This document shows, piece by piece, positions 39,735 through 48,926 of a stretch of 64,000 nt of DNA. The stretch spans positions 1 through 64,000 of the forward strand of contig JAGGAB010000020.1 in the NCBI GenBank assembly GCA_017889705.1, written 5' to 3'. The stretch comes from Bacillota bacterium (GTDB lineage: Bacteria; Bacillota; Negativicutes; Sporomusales; Sporomusaceae). The position numbers were made by a program, and so were the translations under genes. Below the pieces are notes generated by a model, which was not told where the DNA came from, made no database searches, and worked only from the letters and a program-made list of their open reading frames with translations. How positions within the stretch are numbered: the stretch's first letter is position 1; every line of letters begins with the position of its first letter.

Positions 39735-39767
39735 TTGTCAACTCGATAAAACCGAGAAGGTTTACCA
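39735..39767 (-). promoter_or_regulatory. BirA-type biotin operator
   Basis: TTGTCAACT-N15-GGTTTACCA (39735-39767) matches the BirA operator (TTGTAAACC-N14-16-GGTTTACAA) in both halves and spacing, about 20 bp upstream of the first BioB start. A further half-site TTGTAAACC lies at 39800-39808. Repression by biotinyl-AMP-bound BirA is the expected control. Confidence 0.75.
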
Positions 39768-39972
39768 ACTAATTGTTATTTTATATCGTTCAAAGTGAAT
39801 TGTAAACCTGTATATAAAATAAAGTTGACCATGCATGCGAAAGATTGTCTATGTATCAAATTTTATCTAATACCTAATCCGCTCTGTTATGCAACAAGGA
39901 GGCAACATTGACCGTTGGTTTATTATTTTGTTATGATACAGTCAGAATACAAAACAGAAAGAGGTTTTCATC

Positions 39973-40590
39973 ATAGAGAGCATCATATTTGACGTTGACG
40001 GTACTTTGTGGGACACAACCGAAGTGGTGGCGCAAGCCTGGAATAAAGCGATTTCTGAAGTTGGCGGGACTGCGGCAGTGGTAAGTGCTGCTATATTAAA
40101 GAAAGAGTTTGGTAAAACCATGAAGGTTATAGCTGATAATTTATTTTTTGACGCCGATGAACATACCAAAGAGCGGCTAATGGAAAAGTGCTGTATATAT
40201 GAACATGAGGCCTTGGAGGCAAACACCGAGAATCTTCTTTTCCCTGATGTAGTGGAAACCATCCGGAAGCTGGCGCAATGTTACCGGGTATTTATTGTTA
40301 GCAACTGTCAGGCCGGTTATATTGAACTGTTTATGAAAAAGGCGGGCGTTGAGGCGTACATTCAGGACTGGGAATGTTTTGGCGGCACAGGTAAAGGCAA
40401 AGGGGAAAATATTTTGCTGCTGATGGAGCGGAACCAGATAACAGATGCCGTGTATGTCGGTGATACCCAGGGCGATTATGAGGCAACGCAAATAGCAGAG
40501 GTGCCGTTTATCTTTGCTAAATATGGTTTTGGTCAGCCTGAAGGCTATAAACAGGCAATTAGCGGAATTAAAGAACTGTTGGATTTGTAG
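39973..40590 (+). CDS. HAD-family phosphatase with non-standard start codon
   Basis: 205 residues. HAD motif I (FDVDGTLWD), a cap domain, motif II (FIVSN), motif III lysine region and motif IV (VYVGDTQGDYEA) mark a phosphoglycolate-phosphatase-like hydrolase of small phospho-metabolites. Motif I lies upstream of the first usable start (TTG 40006), and no ATG, GTG or TTG exists in this frame back to the stop at 39934. ATA 39973 (8 nt after AAAGAGG) gives MESIIFDVDGTLWD, a normal family start; ATC 39970 is the alternative. Either a rare start codon is used or an ATG has mutated. It precedes the aldo/keto reductase gene by 23 bp. Confidence 0.85.
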   Translation: MESIIFDVDGTLWDTTEVVAQAWNKAISEVGGTAAVVSAAILKKEFGKTMKVIADNLFFDADEHTKERLMEKCCIYEHEALEANTENLLFPDVVETIRKLAQCYRVFIVSNCQAGYIELFMKKAGVEAYIQDWECFGGTGKGKGENILLLMERNQITDAVYVGDTQGDYEATQIAEVPFIFAKYGFGQPEGYKQAISGIKELLDL

Positions 40591-40613
40591 ATAAATAGTG
40601 ATCGGAGGCTGCT

Positions 40614-41612
40614 ATGAAATATAAGGTCTTGGGTAGAACTGGGGTACTTGTTTCAGAACTGTGTTTCGGGACGATGACGTTTGGCAGTGAGACAGATGAA
40701 CAGGAAGCTGTCCGTATATTTAATCAGTGCCGCGAAGCGGGCGTCAATTTCTTTGATTGCTCCAATAATTATAGTGACGGGAAAGCCGAAATGATTCTGG
40801 GCAAGCTGATTGCCAATTGCCGCAATGAGGTTATCATTACCACCAAGGTTTCCCAGCGTATAGGACAGGATGTCAATGCTCTGGGATCATCACGGCGTCA
40901 TATCATGCTTTCAGTGGAACAGAGCCTAGCGCGGTTAAAAACAGATCGAATCGATCTATATTTCATTCACTATTTTGATCCATTTACCGCCATGGATGAA
41001 ACCTTGCGTGCCCTTGATGATTTGGTGTCGCAAGGCAAGGTGCTTTATCTTGGTGTGAGCAATTGGGCGGCGTGGCAGATTGCGAAGGCGCTAGGAATAT
41101 CTGAAAGAAAAAATCTGGCGCGGTTTGAATGTATTGAACCTATGTATAATATCGTGAAAAGACAGGCCGAGGTTGAGCTGTTGCCGCTTGCGCAATCAGA
41201 ACAACTGGGGGTCATCGCTTATAATCCGCTGGGTGCAGGTTTGCTTACCGGTAAGTATGTGCCGGGAAGTGCACCGCAGGCCGGCCGAATTGTCGAGAAA
41301 GAACTTTATCATAAACGGTACGGCAGCCCAGCCTACTATGAAGTGGCAGAACGATTTGTTCGGTATGCCCAGTCAGTAGGGGCCAATCCTGTGACGCTCG
41401 CTGTCAGCTGGGTTAAATCACACCCGGGGATTACCGCTCCCATCATTGGTGCCAGAACAACAGAACAACTGGCGGCCTCTTTGGCTGCCGCTGATTTTGT
41501 CATGAGCGCTGAAATGCGTGATGAGATAAGTAAGCTGTCGGTGAGCCCAGGTACTGCGACAGACCGGTTAGAAGAAGAGTTTGACGGAAAATTTAAATTC
41601 CGAGGCAAATGA
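40614..41612 (+). CDS. Aldo/keto reductase
   Basis: 332 residues, TIM-barrel NADPH-dependent reductase. The tetrad Asp (FFDCSNNY), Tyr of the same motif, Lys (ITTKV) and His (FIHYFDP) is present. Other family marks are GVSNWAAWQI, PMYNIVKRQAEVELLPLAQSEQLGVIAYNPLGAGLLTGKY and the cofactor site IIGARTTEQL, which place it in the YajO/YdhF/Gfo-like (class 11-13) branch. Substrate carbonyl compound unknown. Overlaps no gene; follows the HAD phosphatase closely (GGAGG site), so the two are probably an operon. Confidence 0.93.
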   Translation: MKYKVLGRTGVLVSELCFGTMTFGSETDEQEAVRIFNQCREAGVNFFDCSNNYSDGKAEMILGKLIANCRNEVIITTKVSQRIGQDVNALGSSRRHIMLSVEQSLARLKTDRIDLYFIHYFDPFTAMDETLRALDDLVSQGKVLYLGVSNWAAWQIAKALGISERKNLARFECIEPMYNIVKRQAEVELLPLAQSEQLGVIAYNPLGAGLLTGKYVPGSAPQAGRIVEKELYHKRYGSPAYYEVAERFVRYAQSVGANPVTLAVSWVKSHPGITAPIIGARTTEQLAASLAAADFVMSAEMRDEISKLSVSPGTATDRLEEEFDGKFKFRGK

Positions 41613-41628
41613 TAGCAAGTGGAATTAG

Positions 41629-41660
41629 AAAAACCGCGAATTAAAAATTCGCGGTTTTTT
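41629..41660. terminator. Bidirectional terminator
   Basis: AAAAACCGCGAATT pairs with AATTCGCGGTTTTT; it separates the aldo/keto reductase (+) from sspP (-). Confidence 0.9.
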
Positions 41661-41704
41661 GCATTGGTAACTGCTGATGCCGCCGGCTTGGCGGCGAAGT
41701 GCAA

Positions 41705-41854
41705 TTAAGAGCCTTCGCCGTGGCGCTGACCAGTGTGGTTGTGGTTTTTTACTTTCTTAGAACCGGAAAGCGGTTCAGGCATAGTGGTATCATTATTCGT
41801 TGTATATCTGGGCGCATGGGGCGGATTGACAGGATAGGTTTCCGGTTTAGTCAT
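41705..41854 (-). CDS. sspP: Small acid-soluble spore protein SspP
   Basis: 49 residues, TTGGAGG ribosome site. The C-terminal half reads [24 protein letters not shown], which closely matches Bacillus SspP ([21 protein letters not shown]), a minor spore-core protein of 48 residues. The N-terminus ([19 protein letters not shown]) is divergent, as in other members. Expression only in the forespore is expected; no sigma-G promoter was clearly identified. It is strong evidence for sporulation in an organism whose other genes indicate an outer membrane. Confidence 0.9.
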   Translation of the reverse strand: [49 protein letters not shown]

Positions 41855-42202
41855 GTTATCGCCTCCAATTTAGATGTAACGGTTAACTGAGAAGCAGATT
41901 TGTGCTGAATTATTTTAGTTTCACGGTCAGCAATTGCAGCCTGCGCTTGTTGATGATTGGTGTGTTACTATATAGCGTACGCTATTTGCATAAATATATC
42001 CGTGGAAGATTTGAGGGTGATTGGTGAGAATAGGCTTAATTTGTGGCGTGTGGAAAAGATATGCTATATTCTGATTAATAGAAATATGATATACTTATTG
42101 AATAAAATGTACAAATATGCTATTATAATTAACTGTAAAAGAAATAAAGAATATGTTAATTAAAAGCGACGCTATACTAAACGGAGCAGGAGGCAAAGAA
42201 TA
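41855..42202. other. Non-coding region between sspP and GAPDH with a 14-bp palindrome
   Basis: AT-rich. It contains the perfect palindrome ATAGCGTACGCTAT (41972-41985) and, nearer the GAPDH gene, a related string AGCGACGCTATACT (about 42166-42179). These may be operator sites for the gap gene. A short frame at 41957-42163 has no ribosome site and is not believed. Confidence 0.4.
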
Positions 42203-43252
42203 ATGCTAACAAAAGTAGGAATTAACGGATTTGGACGTATTGGGAGAATGTGCCTTAGGGCAGCATTAGAAAATAATACAGTACAAGTGGTTGCTATCAA
42301 TAGTACTTCAGGTGCCAAAGCTTCCGCGCATCTTTTAAAATATGACTCAACACATGGCAAACTCAATAAAAAAATTGAGGCGACTGACAATGAGATTATT
42401 ATTGATGGCCGTTCAATCAAAGTAATTTCTGATCGTAATCCTGAAAATCTGCAGTGGGGTAAGCTGGGTGTTGATGTTGTCATTGAATCTACCGGAAAAT
42501 TTAACTCCGGCAAAGACTGTCAGGTTCACTTGAAAAATGGGGCTAAAAAAGTAATCATCACAGCTCCGGCCAAGGATGATATCCCTACCATAGTTATGGG
42601 CGTTAACGAGCAAAGCTATAATCCAGATATTCATGATGTAGTGTCAAACGCTTCTTGCACAACCAATTGTCTGGCGCCTGTTGTTAAGGTGATTCATGAT
42701 AAATTTGGAATTGTAAATGGATTAATGACTACCATTCATGCATTTACTACTGATCAACGCAGTCTGGATAATAACCACAAAGACCCCCGTCGTGCCAGAA
42801 GCTGTGTACAATCAATCGTTCCAACTACGACCGGTGCTGCCAAAGCAATCGGTCTTGTTATTCCAGAATTAAAAGGTAAGTTAAACGGCATATCAGTACG
42901 GGTTCCTGTTCCTAATGTTTCCTTAACAGATCTGGTAGTTGAATTAAAGCAGGATATTACCTCTGAAGACATCAATAACGCACTGAAAGACGCGGCAGAG
43001 CACACTATGGCTGGCATACTGGAATACTGTGAAGAGCCGCTTGTGTCCAGTGATTTTTTACATAATAATCATTCGGCGATTGTGGACGCGTTATCAACGA
43101 TGGTTATTGATAAACGCAAAGTAAAACTACTGGCCTGGTATGACAATGAATGGGGCTACTCCTGCCGGGTTATTGATTTGGTACAATATGTTGGACAAAT
43201 GCTATCTGACGAAAAAAATGAGCATCCACAGGTGAAAGCGGTAGGATATTAA
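42203..43252 (+). CDS. gapB: Glyceraldehyde-3-phosphate dehydrogenase, GapB-like
   Basis: 349 residues; catalytic Cys in SNASCTTNCLAP and His in TTIHAFT. The NAD-binding loop reads VVAINSTSGAKASAHLLKYD. NAD-specific enzymes have Asp-Leu-Thr here, while NADP-preferring GapB of Bacillus has INASYSAE; the loss of that Asp and the LDNNHKDPRRARSC segment favour the GapB type (gluconeogenic, NADPH-forming). No pgk, tpi or pgm follows, which also fits GapB rather than the glycolytic operon. GGAGCAGGAGG precedes the ATG, and a terminator follows at 43293. Confidence 0.9.
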   Translation: MLTKVGINGFGRIGRMCLRAALENNTVQVVAINSTSGAKASAHLLKYDSTHGKLNKKIEATDNEIIIDGRSIKVISDRNPENLQWGKLGVDVVIESTGKFNSGKDCQVHLKNGAKKVIITAPAKDDIPTIVMGVNEQSYNPDIHDVVSNASCTTNCLAPVVKVIHDKFGIVNGLMTTIHAFTTDQRSLDNNHKDPRRARSCVQSIVPTTTGAAKAIGLVIPELKGKLNGISVRVPVPNVSLTDLVVELKQDITSEDINNALKDAAEHTMAGILEYCEEPLVSSDFLHNNHSAIVDALSTMVIDKRKVKLLAWYDNEWGYSCRVIDLVQYVGQMLSDEKNEHPQVKAVGY

Positions 43253-43292
43253 TTGTTTTTTTAAAATATAAATGAGTCAATAAATATATGAA

Positions 43293-43341
43293 GTGCACTC
43301 AGGGGGTTAGTTTAACGGGCTAACCTTTGGAGTGCGCTTTT
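43293..43341 (+). terminator. Intrinsic terminator
   Basis: Outer GTGCACTC/GAGTGCGC and inner GGTTAG/CTAACC stems, then TTTTCTTAT, after the gap gene. Confidence 0.8.
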
Positions 43342-43506
43342 CTTATTCAGATGATTACACCGTACGCTCAGTGGGCGCGAATTTAACAGAAAAGCAATAC
43401 AAATAAGCAGGAGATAATAAAAAAAGGTAGAAGTTTACTTTTAGGCTAGTTTCTACAAAAAAAGACAAAAAGCTCACGCAGCGTATCATAAATAATGGAG
43501 ATGAGA

Positions 43507-46500
43507 ATGATGCGAGGATTAATGCGTAGGAAGAAACCGCAGAGCAGTACGTTTGGTATTGAAAAAATACGAACTCGACTATTGCTAATCATGTTAATCC
43601 TCATGATCATTTCTTTAAGTTTCCTTACCGTGCTGAGCTATTATTTTTCTAACAAGGCACTGTTAAAAGGTGTTAATGAAACTGCTGCCGCTATCGGGAC
43701 CGATTATTCTAACCGTGTTAGTGCATTTGTTAATGAATTAGTAATATTTGTGCAGGATTTGGCTACTAATCCGCATATTATAGCTGGCTCTGATCGCCAG
43801 CAAATTGTCAATACGTTGGCAGAAGGGCTGCGTAGTAATAATAAATTTACCGGCATTAACTATGGCGACTTAAATGGAAATATGATTCGGGCACAAGGCG
43901 ATACGGCCTATTTAGGTGATCGCGAATATTATCGAAAAGCCATTCAAACGAAAAAAGTGACAATTTCTGAACCTCTTATGTCACGAGGATCGGGAAGACT
44001 ATCTGTTGCCATTGCTGTGCCGGTATTGGTAAATGGCAATGTGACAGCAATAATCCAAGCGACAATGCCGCTTGACAGTTTAAATGAGATGGTCCAAAAA
44101 GTAAAATTTTTGGATAGTGGTTATGGCTTTATAGCCGATAAATCTGGCGTGCTTATTGCCCATGCCCTATGGCCTGAATTAAACGGAAAAGTAAATTTTA
44201 CTGAAAAAAAGACGGATCCAGGGATAGAAAACACACTATCAGAAATGGATGACCGTCTTATTGCGTTGTTTAAAAAAGCTGTTGATAGTGGTGGACAAGT
44301 TCAGGGAATCTATAATACGGCGCGTGGTTCCCGATTTACTGTATTTACGCCGATTAGCCTGCCGGGGGACTCGCGCTGGCTTGTAGCCGTTTCGGCTCCG
44401 GAAAACGAAGTAACCCGAGAGGTTGCTGACTTAAATACGATCTTAATTCTGGCAGCCATTGGCTCAATTGTGGTGGGTGCATTTGTCATAGTTCTGATTA
44501 GCGCTAGATTTGCCCGCCCGGAGGAGAGATATTTTAAAGCCTTTCGGCATGTCGCTGATGCGACTGGTATTGTAAATTTAACTACTGGGGAATTTATTGA
44601 AGTCAATGATGCCTTTCTTAAGATACTCGGGTATAGCCGGGAAGAGGTGATTGGGTATACCTCTGACGAATTCGGCTTATGGGTTAACCAAGAAAAATCC
44701 GAGATGCGGGCGGTGCTGAGAGCTGGGAATGCAATAAGTAGTGTTGAGGCGTATTGGCACGCCAAGAACGGTGATGTGCGAACCGGGATTTTTTCTGCGG
44801 ACGTGATTAATGTTGGCAATGAACTGTATTCGGTGTTTATCTGGCATGATATTACCAAGTTAAAACAGGCTGAAAGAGCACTTCGCCAGGCTTATGATGA
44901 ATTGGAATACAAGGTGGAGGAAAGAACAGAAGAATTATTTGCAGCCAACGAGGAACTTACCGCTGTAAATGAAGAAATGACTGCAATGAATGAAGAGCTG
45001 GAGCAAACTAATCAGCGTCTTTATGAAGAAAACCTTATTAGACGTCAAACCGAAGACAAACTCTTGCTGCGTGAACGGCAATACCGGGCTACCACCGGCC
45101 TTTTGACACGTTCAGCCGATGAGTTTGAACATCTCGCTGAAACCGTATTGAGTGATGCTATTCAACTGGTTAAGGCGACATGTGGTTTTATTGGTATGTA
45201 TAATGAAAGCGGCAGCCAATTTGTCATTCACCATAAAATTGGTTTTGATGACCGAATAATTATAGATCAGTTTCCTATAGAAGACGGACCGCTCACGTAT
45301 ATCTACAAAACAGGCGAAGTGTTATATACTGAAGACTCTTCGTGGTATCTTAAGCCGCAGGATTTTGACGGAGCTGCACTTGTATCAAGTATGTTTATGG
45401 TGCCACTGAAACAAGAGGAACAAGTTAAGGGAATTCTGGCGGCGACCTGGATCGGTGAAATACATGAAATAAACCAGGACGATGTGGAGGTTTTACGGCA
45501 ATTTGCCGACTTGGCATTTATTGCTTTGGAACGGGCTCATATTCAGGAAAAAGTTCGTCATATGGCTTTTTACGACATACTTACAGGTTTGCCCAACCGG
45601 TTAAATTTAAACCTGCGGCTTGAAGAGGAATTGGGTAAGGCTCGCCGGGGAGAGACCGAAGGGGTGTTGTTGTTTATCGACATGGATGACCTAAAAACTG
45701 TGAACGATGCTTTTGGGCATTCAGCCGGAGATAAAGTAATTATTAAAGCTGGAAAATGTCTTAGTGCTGCGTTCGCTGGCAAGGGTTTTGTAGCTCGCAT
45801 CAGCGGTGACGAGTTTATTGTTATTGTACCAGGTAAAGCAACTCAGGAAAGAGCAGCCCAGATCGCGAACAAGGCGCTGCAGAAACTTTGTCAGGAATAT
45901 GACGTAATGGAAGCACAAATGCAGATGTCTGCAAGCATTGGCGTAGTTCTTTATCCTGAGCATGGCGATGTTCCTGAAGAAATTTTAAAAAAAGCAGATG
46001 CTGCCATGTATGCAGCCAAGGGGGCTGGCCGCAATTGTTGGCATTTTTTCGAGGATTCCTTATTACAACAAGCTTTTGAAGATATGAGTCTGATAAATGG
46101 TTTGCGGCGGGCGATGGCAAGGGGAGAGCTTTTCCTGTATTATCAACCCCAATTGGCAGTGGATGGTGAACGAATTGTTGGGGTGGAAGCATTGGTACGG
46201 TGGAATAGTCCTGAACATGGAATGGTGTCGCCGGCACGGTTCATTCCGCTTGCTGAAAGAAGCAGACTTATTCAGCAAATTGGAAAATGGGTTTTGCAGG
46301 AAGCTTGTTGTTTTGCGAAAAGGCTGGCTGATATGGGGATGAGTGACATTCGCGTGGCAGTTAATATATCACCGAAGCAGATTAAGGACGAGCATTTTGT
46401 TGCTAATGTCCTTGATACTATTGAAGCTAATGGCGTTAATCCCCAGCAAATCGAAATTGAAGTTACGGAAAATGTATTTATTGAAAACTTAGAGGATAGT

Positions 46501-46863
46501 AAATACAAACTCAAGCAACTGCAAAAGCAAGGGGTTAATCTTACACTCGACGATTTTGGGACAGGTTTTTCCTCATTAACATATTTGAGCAATTTACCGG
46601 TAAATTGCTTAAAGATTGATAAATCATTTATTGATAGAATTGCCTTTGATGAGCTGCAGCTGCAGTTTGTAGACTCAATTGTTCATTTGGGGCACACTTT
46701 AGGAATGGTGATAGTTGCTGAAGGTGTAGAAACAAAAGAACAATTAGCGAAGCTGGTGGGGTGCAAATGCGATTATGTGCAAGGATTCCTTTTCAGCAAA
46801 CCTGTCCCAGAGGAAGATACCATACAGTTATTAACGCGCCCGGTGTGTTCTAATCAGAAATAA
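43507..46863 (+). CDS. Membrane-bound GGDEF-EAL protein with dCache, PAS and GAF domains
   Basis: About 1,118 residues; ATG 43507 (or 43510) is preferred because GGAG at 43497-43500 serves it, while ATG 43495 has no site. Order: membrane helix (about 22-46), extracytoplasmic dCache sensor (about 50-305), membrane helix (about 309-334), PAS (340-450), coiled coil, GAF (535-678), GGDEF (about 686-850) with SGDEF near 766-770, and EAL (about 860-1108) with VEALVRW and DDFGTGFSSL. Both catalytic motifs look functional; the RxxD inhibitory site is absent. It makes or degrades c-di-GMP in response to an external ligand and cytoplasmic signals. Monocistronic, and the only c-di-GMP enzyme here. Confidence 0.94.
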   Translation: MMRGLMRRKKPQSSTFGIEKIRTRLLLIMLILMIISLSFLTVLSYYFSNKALLKGVNETAAAIGTDYSNRVSAFVNELVIFVQDLATNPHIIAGSDRQQIVNTLAEGLRSNNKFTGINYGDLNGNMIRAQGDTAYLGDREYYRKAIQTKKVTISEPLMSRGSGRLSVAIAVPVLVNGNVTAIIQATMPLDSLNEMVQKVKFLDSGYGFIADKSGVLIAHALWPELNGKVNFTEKKTDPGIENTLSEMDDRLIALFKKAVDSGGQVQGIYNTARGSRFTVFTPISLPGDSRWLVAVSAPENEVTREVADLNTILILAAIGSIVVGAFVIVLISARFARPEERYFKAFRHVADATGIVNLTTGEFIEVNDAFLKILGYSREEVIGYTSDEFGLWVNQEKSEMRAVLRAGNAISSVEAYWHAKNGDVRTGIFSADVINVGNELYSVFIWHDITKLKQAERALRQAYDELEYKVEERTEELFAANEELTAVNEEMTAMNEELEQTNQRLYEENLIRRQTEDKLLLRERQYRATTGLLTRSADEFEHLAETVLSDAIQLVKATCGFIGMYNESGSQFVIHHKIGFDDRIIIDQFPIEDGPLTYIYKTGEVLYTEDSSWYLKPQDFDGAALVSSMFMVPLKQEEQVKGILAATWIGEIHEINQDDVEVLRQFADLAFIALERAHIQEKVRHMAFYDILTGLPNRLNLNLRLEEELGKARRGETEGVLLFIDMDDLKTVNDAFGHSAGDKVIIKAGKCLSAAFAGKGFVARISGDEFIVIVPGKATQERAAQIANKALQKLCQEYDVMEAQMQMSASIGVVLYPEHGDVPEEILKKADAAMYAAKGAGRNCWHFFEDSLLQQAFEDMSLINGLRRAMARGELFLYYQPQLAVDGERIVGVEALVRWNSPEHGMVSPARFIPLAERSRLIQQIGKWVLQEACCFAKRLADMGMSDIRVAVNISPKQIKDEHFVANVLDTIEANGVNPQQIEIEVTENVFIENLEDSKYKLKQLQKQGVNLTLDDFGTGFSSLTYLSNLPVNCLKIDKSFIDRIAFDELQLQFVDSIVHLGHTLGMVIVAEGVETKEQLAKLVGCKCDYVQGFLFSKPVPEEDTIQLLTRPVCSNQK

Positions 46864-46919
46864 CTTGTGGCTTTTGTATTAATGTAAAAGCTGTGTTGTG
46901 GTTTTCCTAAAAAACATAC

Positions 46920-46968
46920 GAAGGAGCTGGTTTGTATAGGCCGAAAATCTATGCAAACCAGCTCCTTC
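46920..46968. terminator. Bidirectional terminator
   Basis: GAAGGAGCTGGTTTG (46920-46934) pairs exactly with CAAACCAGCTCCTTC (46954-46968), between convergent genes. Confidence 0.92.
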
Positions 46969-46999
46969 TATTTTGTGTTGCGCAGTAATGACATTTAGA

Positions 47000-47935
47000 T
47001 CAAGGCGTGACTTCTGATTCGATAGAGGTCAGCTTATCACCCGAAAAATTAAGTGTTTTAGTTCCGTATTTCCAAATCGATACATTAGGATCGGTGGCAT
47101 GTTGCGAAATAGAAGCAGGAGCACCCCAACTGAAGCGCACTTGTTCAGAAGTCATTCCCAGGTTGACTATGCCGGCATCGATTTGATTCCACAATTCTTC
47201 AGACCAGCCGGAAGTGGCACGAAAGTCATTCAGCATAACTTTTTCTTGCCAGGGTGGGTCTTGTTGGCAGAAATTACTTGGTACATTAGTCAAACTATAG
47301 GTAATGGGGATAAATGCTTTTTGATTATCTGTGACGACAATTAGCCATATGGGTTCTGACGACTTCATGCCGGCATAAACATCAACTACGTTTACTGCAC
47401 TACCGATTTTAGTTGGAATAGAAAGCGGTTTCGTGATAGTTTGTGGGTCATATAAGCCTTCGATAGTCCGAAGTTTAACATAAACGGTTTTTCCCAGGAA
47501 CTGCTTTTGGGCTTTGGCAAGATCTGATGTTAATACCAACCCTTCTAATTGTCCACGGGAGGTACGGCCAACTAATTTCTGTTTGGATTCATTTTCTTCT
47601 AGATAGATAATGTACTCATATTGGTTGTCACTGGCTATATAAGTAACCACATCAGTAACGGTAACTTGTTTGCTGACATTCTGTGCATAGGGTATACGGG
47701 CGGAGTGATCTCCGTTAAAGCCTTGCTTCGCCAGTTCAACATCGAAGATTTCATATCCTGCCGCTTGATCGGCGGCAGGCAGAGACAGAAAGGTAAAACT
47801 CTGACCTATCCATTTATCAGGTGTCAAATGGGGAGATGACTCTTGCTGCGAGTTAGCAGCCCAAACGGTTCCTAAGGCTCCAAATAAAACTAGTAACATC
47901 ACCATTAGCGCCAAACGTAAGCTGTTTAGTTTCAT
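47000..47935 (-). CDS. Secreted protein with C-terminal SmpA/BamE-like motif
   Basis: 311 residues from ATG 47935, which has AAGGAGG upstream; a frame from 47998 is longer but lacks a site. The signal peptide (LRLALMVMLLVLFGALGTVWA) is clear. The body is beta-rich with repeated wording about ligands (VYVKLRTIEGLYDPQTI, IWLIVVTDNQKAFIPIT). The C-terminus NLGMTSEQVRFSWGAPASISQH...WKYGTKTLNFSGDKLTSIE follows the SmpA/OmlA (BamE-like) pattern, in which a short helix precedes W-G-x-P and a final strand. Periplasmic or envelope location is likely; function unknown. Confidence 0.8.
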   Translation of the reverse strand: MKLNSLRLALMVMLLVLFGALGTVWAANSQQESSPHLTPDKWIGQSFTFLSLPAADQAAGYEIFDVELAKQGFNGDHSARIPYAQNVSKQVTVTDVVTYIASDNQYEYIIYLEENESKQKLVGRTSRGQLEGLVLTSDLAKAQKQFLGKTVYVKLRTIEGLYDPQTITKPLSIPTKIGSAVNVVDVYAGMKSSEPIWLIVVTDNQKAFIPITYSLTNVPSNFCQQDPPWQEKVMLNDFRATSGWSEELWNQIDAGIVNLGMTSEQVRFSWGAPASISQHATDPNVSIWKYGTKTLNFSGDKLTSIESEVTP

Positions 47936-47999
47936 GTTACAAAACCTCCTTACTTGTGTTAAAGTGAATTTATTGTAATTGTTACCAATTATAGTCATG

Positions 48000-48206
48000 C
48001 TATCTCAATGTATTTATCCCATCAAACTTCGGCATCATACTATCCATAATAATCAAATGAAGCTCTTCATTCTGCAGAGCGTTAAAGCGCTTCCATCCCG
48101 TTATAGGCAACAGTCACAGCAAGCCCCGCCTGCTTAAGATATATTTCAATAACCCCGGCAATCTCTTTATCGTCATCGACCACCAGTACACGATGTTTTT
48201 GGTTCA
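48000..48206 (-). pseudogene. Truncated, frameshifted response-regulator receiver domain
   Basis: From ATG 48206 the frame reads MNQKHRVLVVDDDKEIAGV...NGMEAL and stops. Removing one T in the TTT run near 48094 restores NEELHLIIMDSMMPKFDG, including the phosphoacceptor Asp, and the frame then ends at TAG 48000-48002. So it is about 67 residues of an OmpR-type receiver with a frameshift and no output domain. No kinase is adjacent. Confidence 0.8.
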
Positions 48207-48488
48207 TTAAAATTCGCATCCCTTCAAAAAACACCTTGTTTCTACTTCAAAGTCATTGTAACAAAAGAAATTTACAAAAACCTGCCTATATTTCTTACAA
48301 AATTATTAAATTTTACAGAAAGAACATGACAAAAATTAATATACAATTTTTAAAAATAAAAGCCTACCCCATCTTGTTCTGATATGCTCCCCTTAATGAC
48401 ATTGACTTGACAGGGGGCACTTCATTCCAGATGAGGCAGACTTTTACTTCTTATTAAAAAGCAATTTCCTAAATGTGTCAATAGTGCA

Positions 48489-48926
48489 TTATAGATACTT
48501 TTTAAAGCCATAGGAAATGGTTTTAGAGTAGCCGACAGATTCATAGAAACTATGAGCATCCTTGCGTTTGGTGAGAGACATAAGCATAATAAAGTAACAG
48601 TTTTGTTTGCGGGCATGTTCTTCAATATAACTTACCAGTATTTTTCCTATTCCGTGTCTGCGGCTTTCTTTACTTACAATAAGATTTTCCAGTACCATAA
48701 AGGGGCGACATTCTCCTACAGTATCGATACAGGTAATACCCATCACCGAGCCAAGTAATTGATTATTTTTATCTTTTGCTCCTACTAATATATAATCGGG
48801 GTTCGCAATAATGAGTTTAACCATTTTCTCTAGCTGCAGCATATTGGTTTTAGAATCAAAAAGCTCTTCTGCAAGAGCTGCGTACTGCTCCAAATCTGCC
48901 AACTTTATGGGTTCTAACGAAATCAT
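48489..48926 (-). CDS. GNAT-family N-acetyltransferase
   Basis: 145 residues. Acetyl-CoA motif A: MVLENLIVSKESRRHGIGKILVSYIEEHA with the loop RRHGIG. Motif B: DAHSFYESVGYSKT. Resembles the small stand-alone acetyltransferases of Firmicutes that modify amino groups of metabolites or ribosomal proteins; substrate unknown. GGAGATA-type site upstream of the ATG at 48926. Adjacent to the receiver-domain remnant, with no obvious functional link. Confidence 0.9.
   Translation of the reverse strand: MISLEPIKLADLEQYAALAEELFDSKTNMLQLEKMVKLIIANPDYILVGAKDKNNQLLGSVMGITCIDTVGECRPFMVLENLIVSKESRRHGIGKILVSYIEEHARKQNCYFIMLMSLTKRKDAHSFYESVGYSKTISYGFKKYL

Noticed and set aside
39759..39808. Inverted pair GGTTTACC...TTGTAAACC as the BirA operator
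   Set aside because: The half-sites face outward, opposite to the BirA order. The pair at 39735-39767 has the correct order and spacing, so it was preferred.
41957..42163. 68-codon frame upstream of gap
   Set aside because: No ribosome site; very AT-rich, Ile/Tyr/Asn-loaded translation typical of non-coding DNA; overlaps the presumed gap control region.
48422..48625. Minus-strand short frame near the GNAT gene
   Set aside because: Frame overlaps the GNAT coding region, lacks a ribosome site and shows no family pattern.
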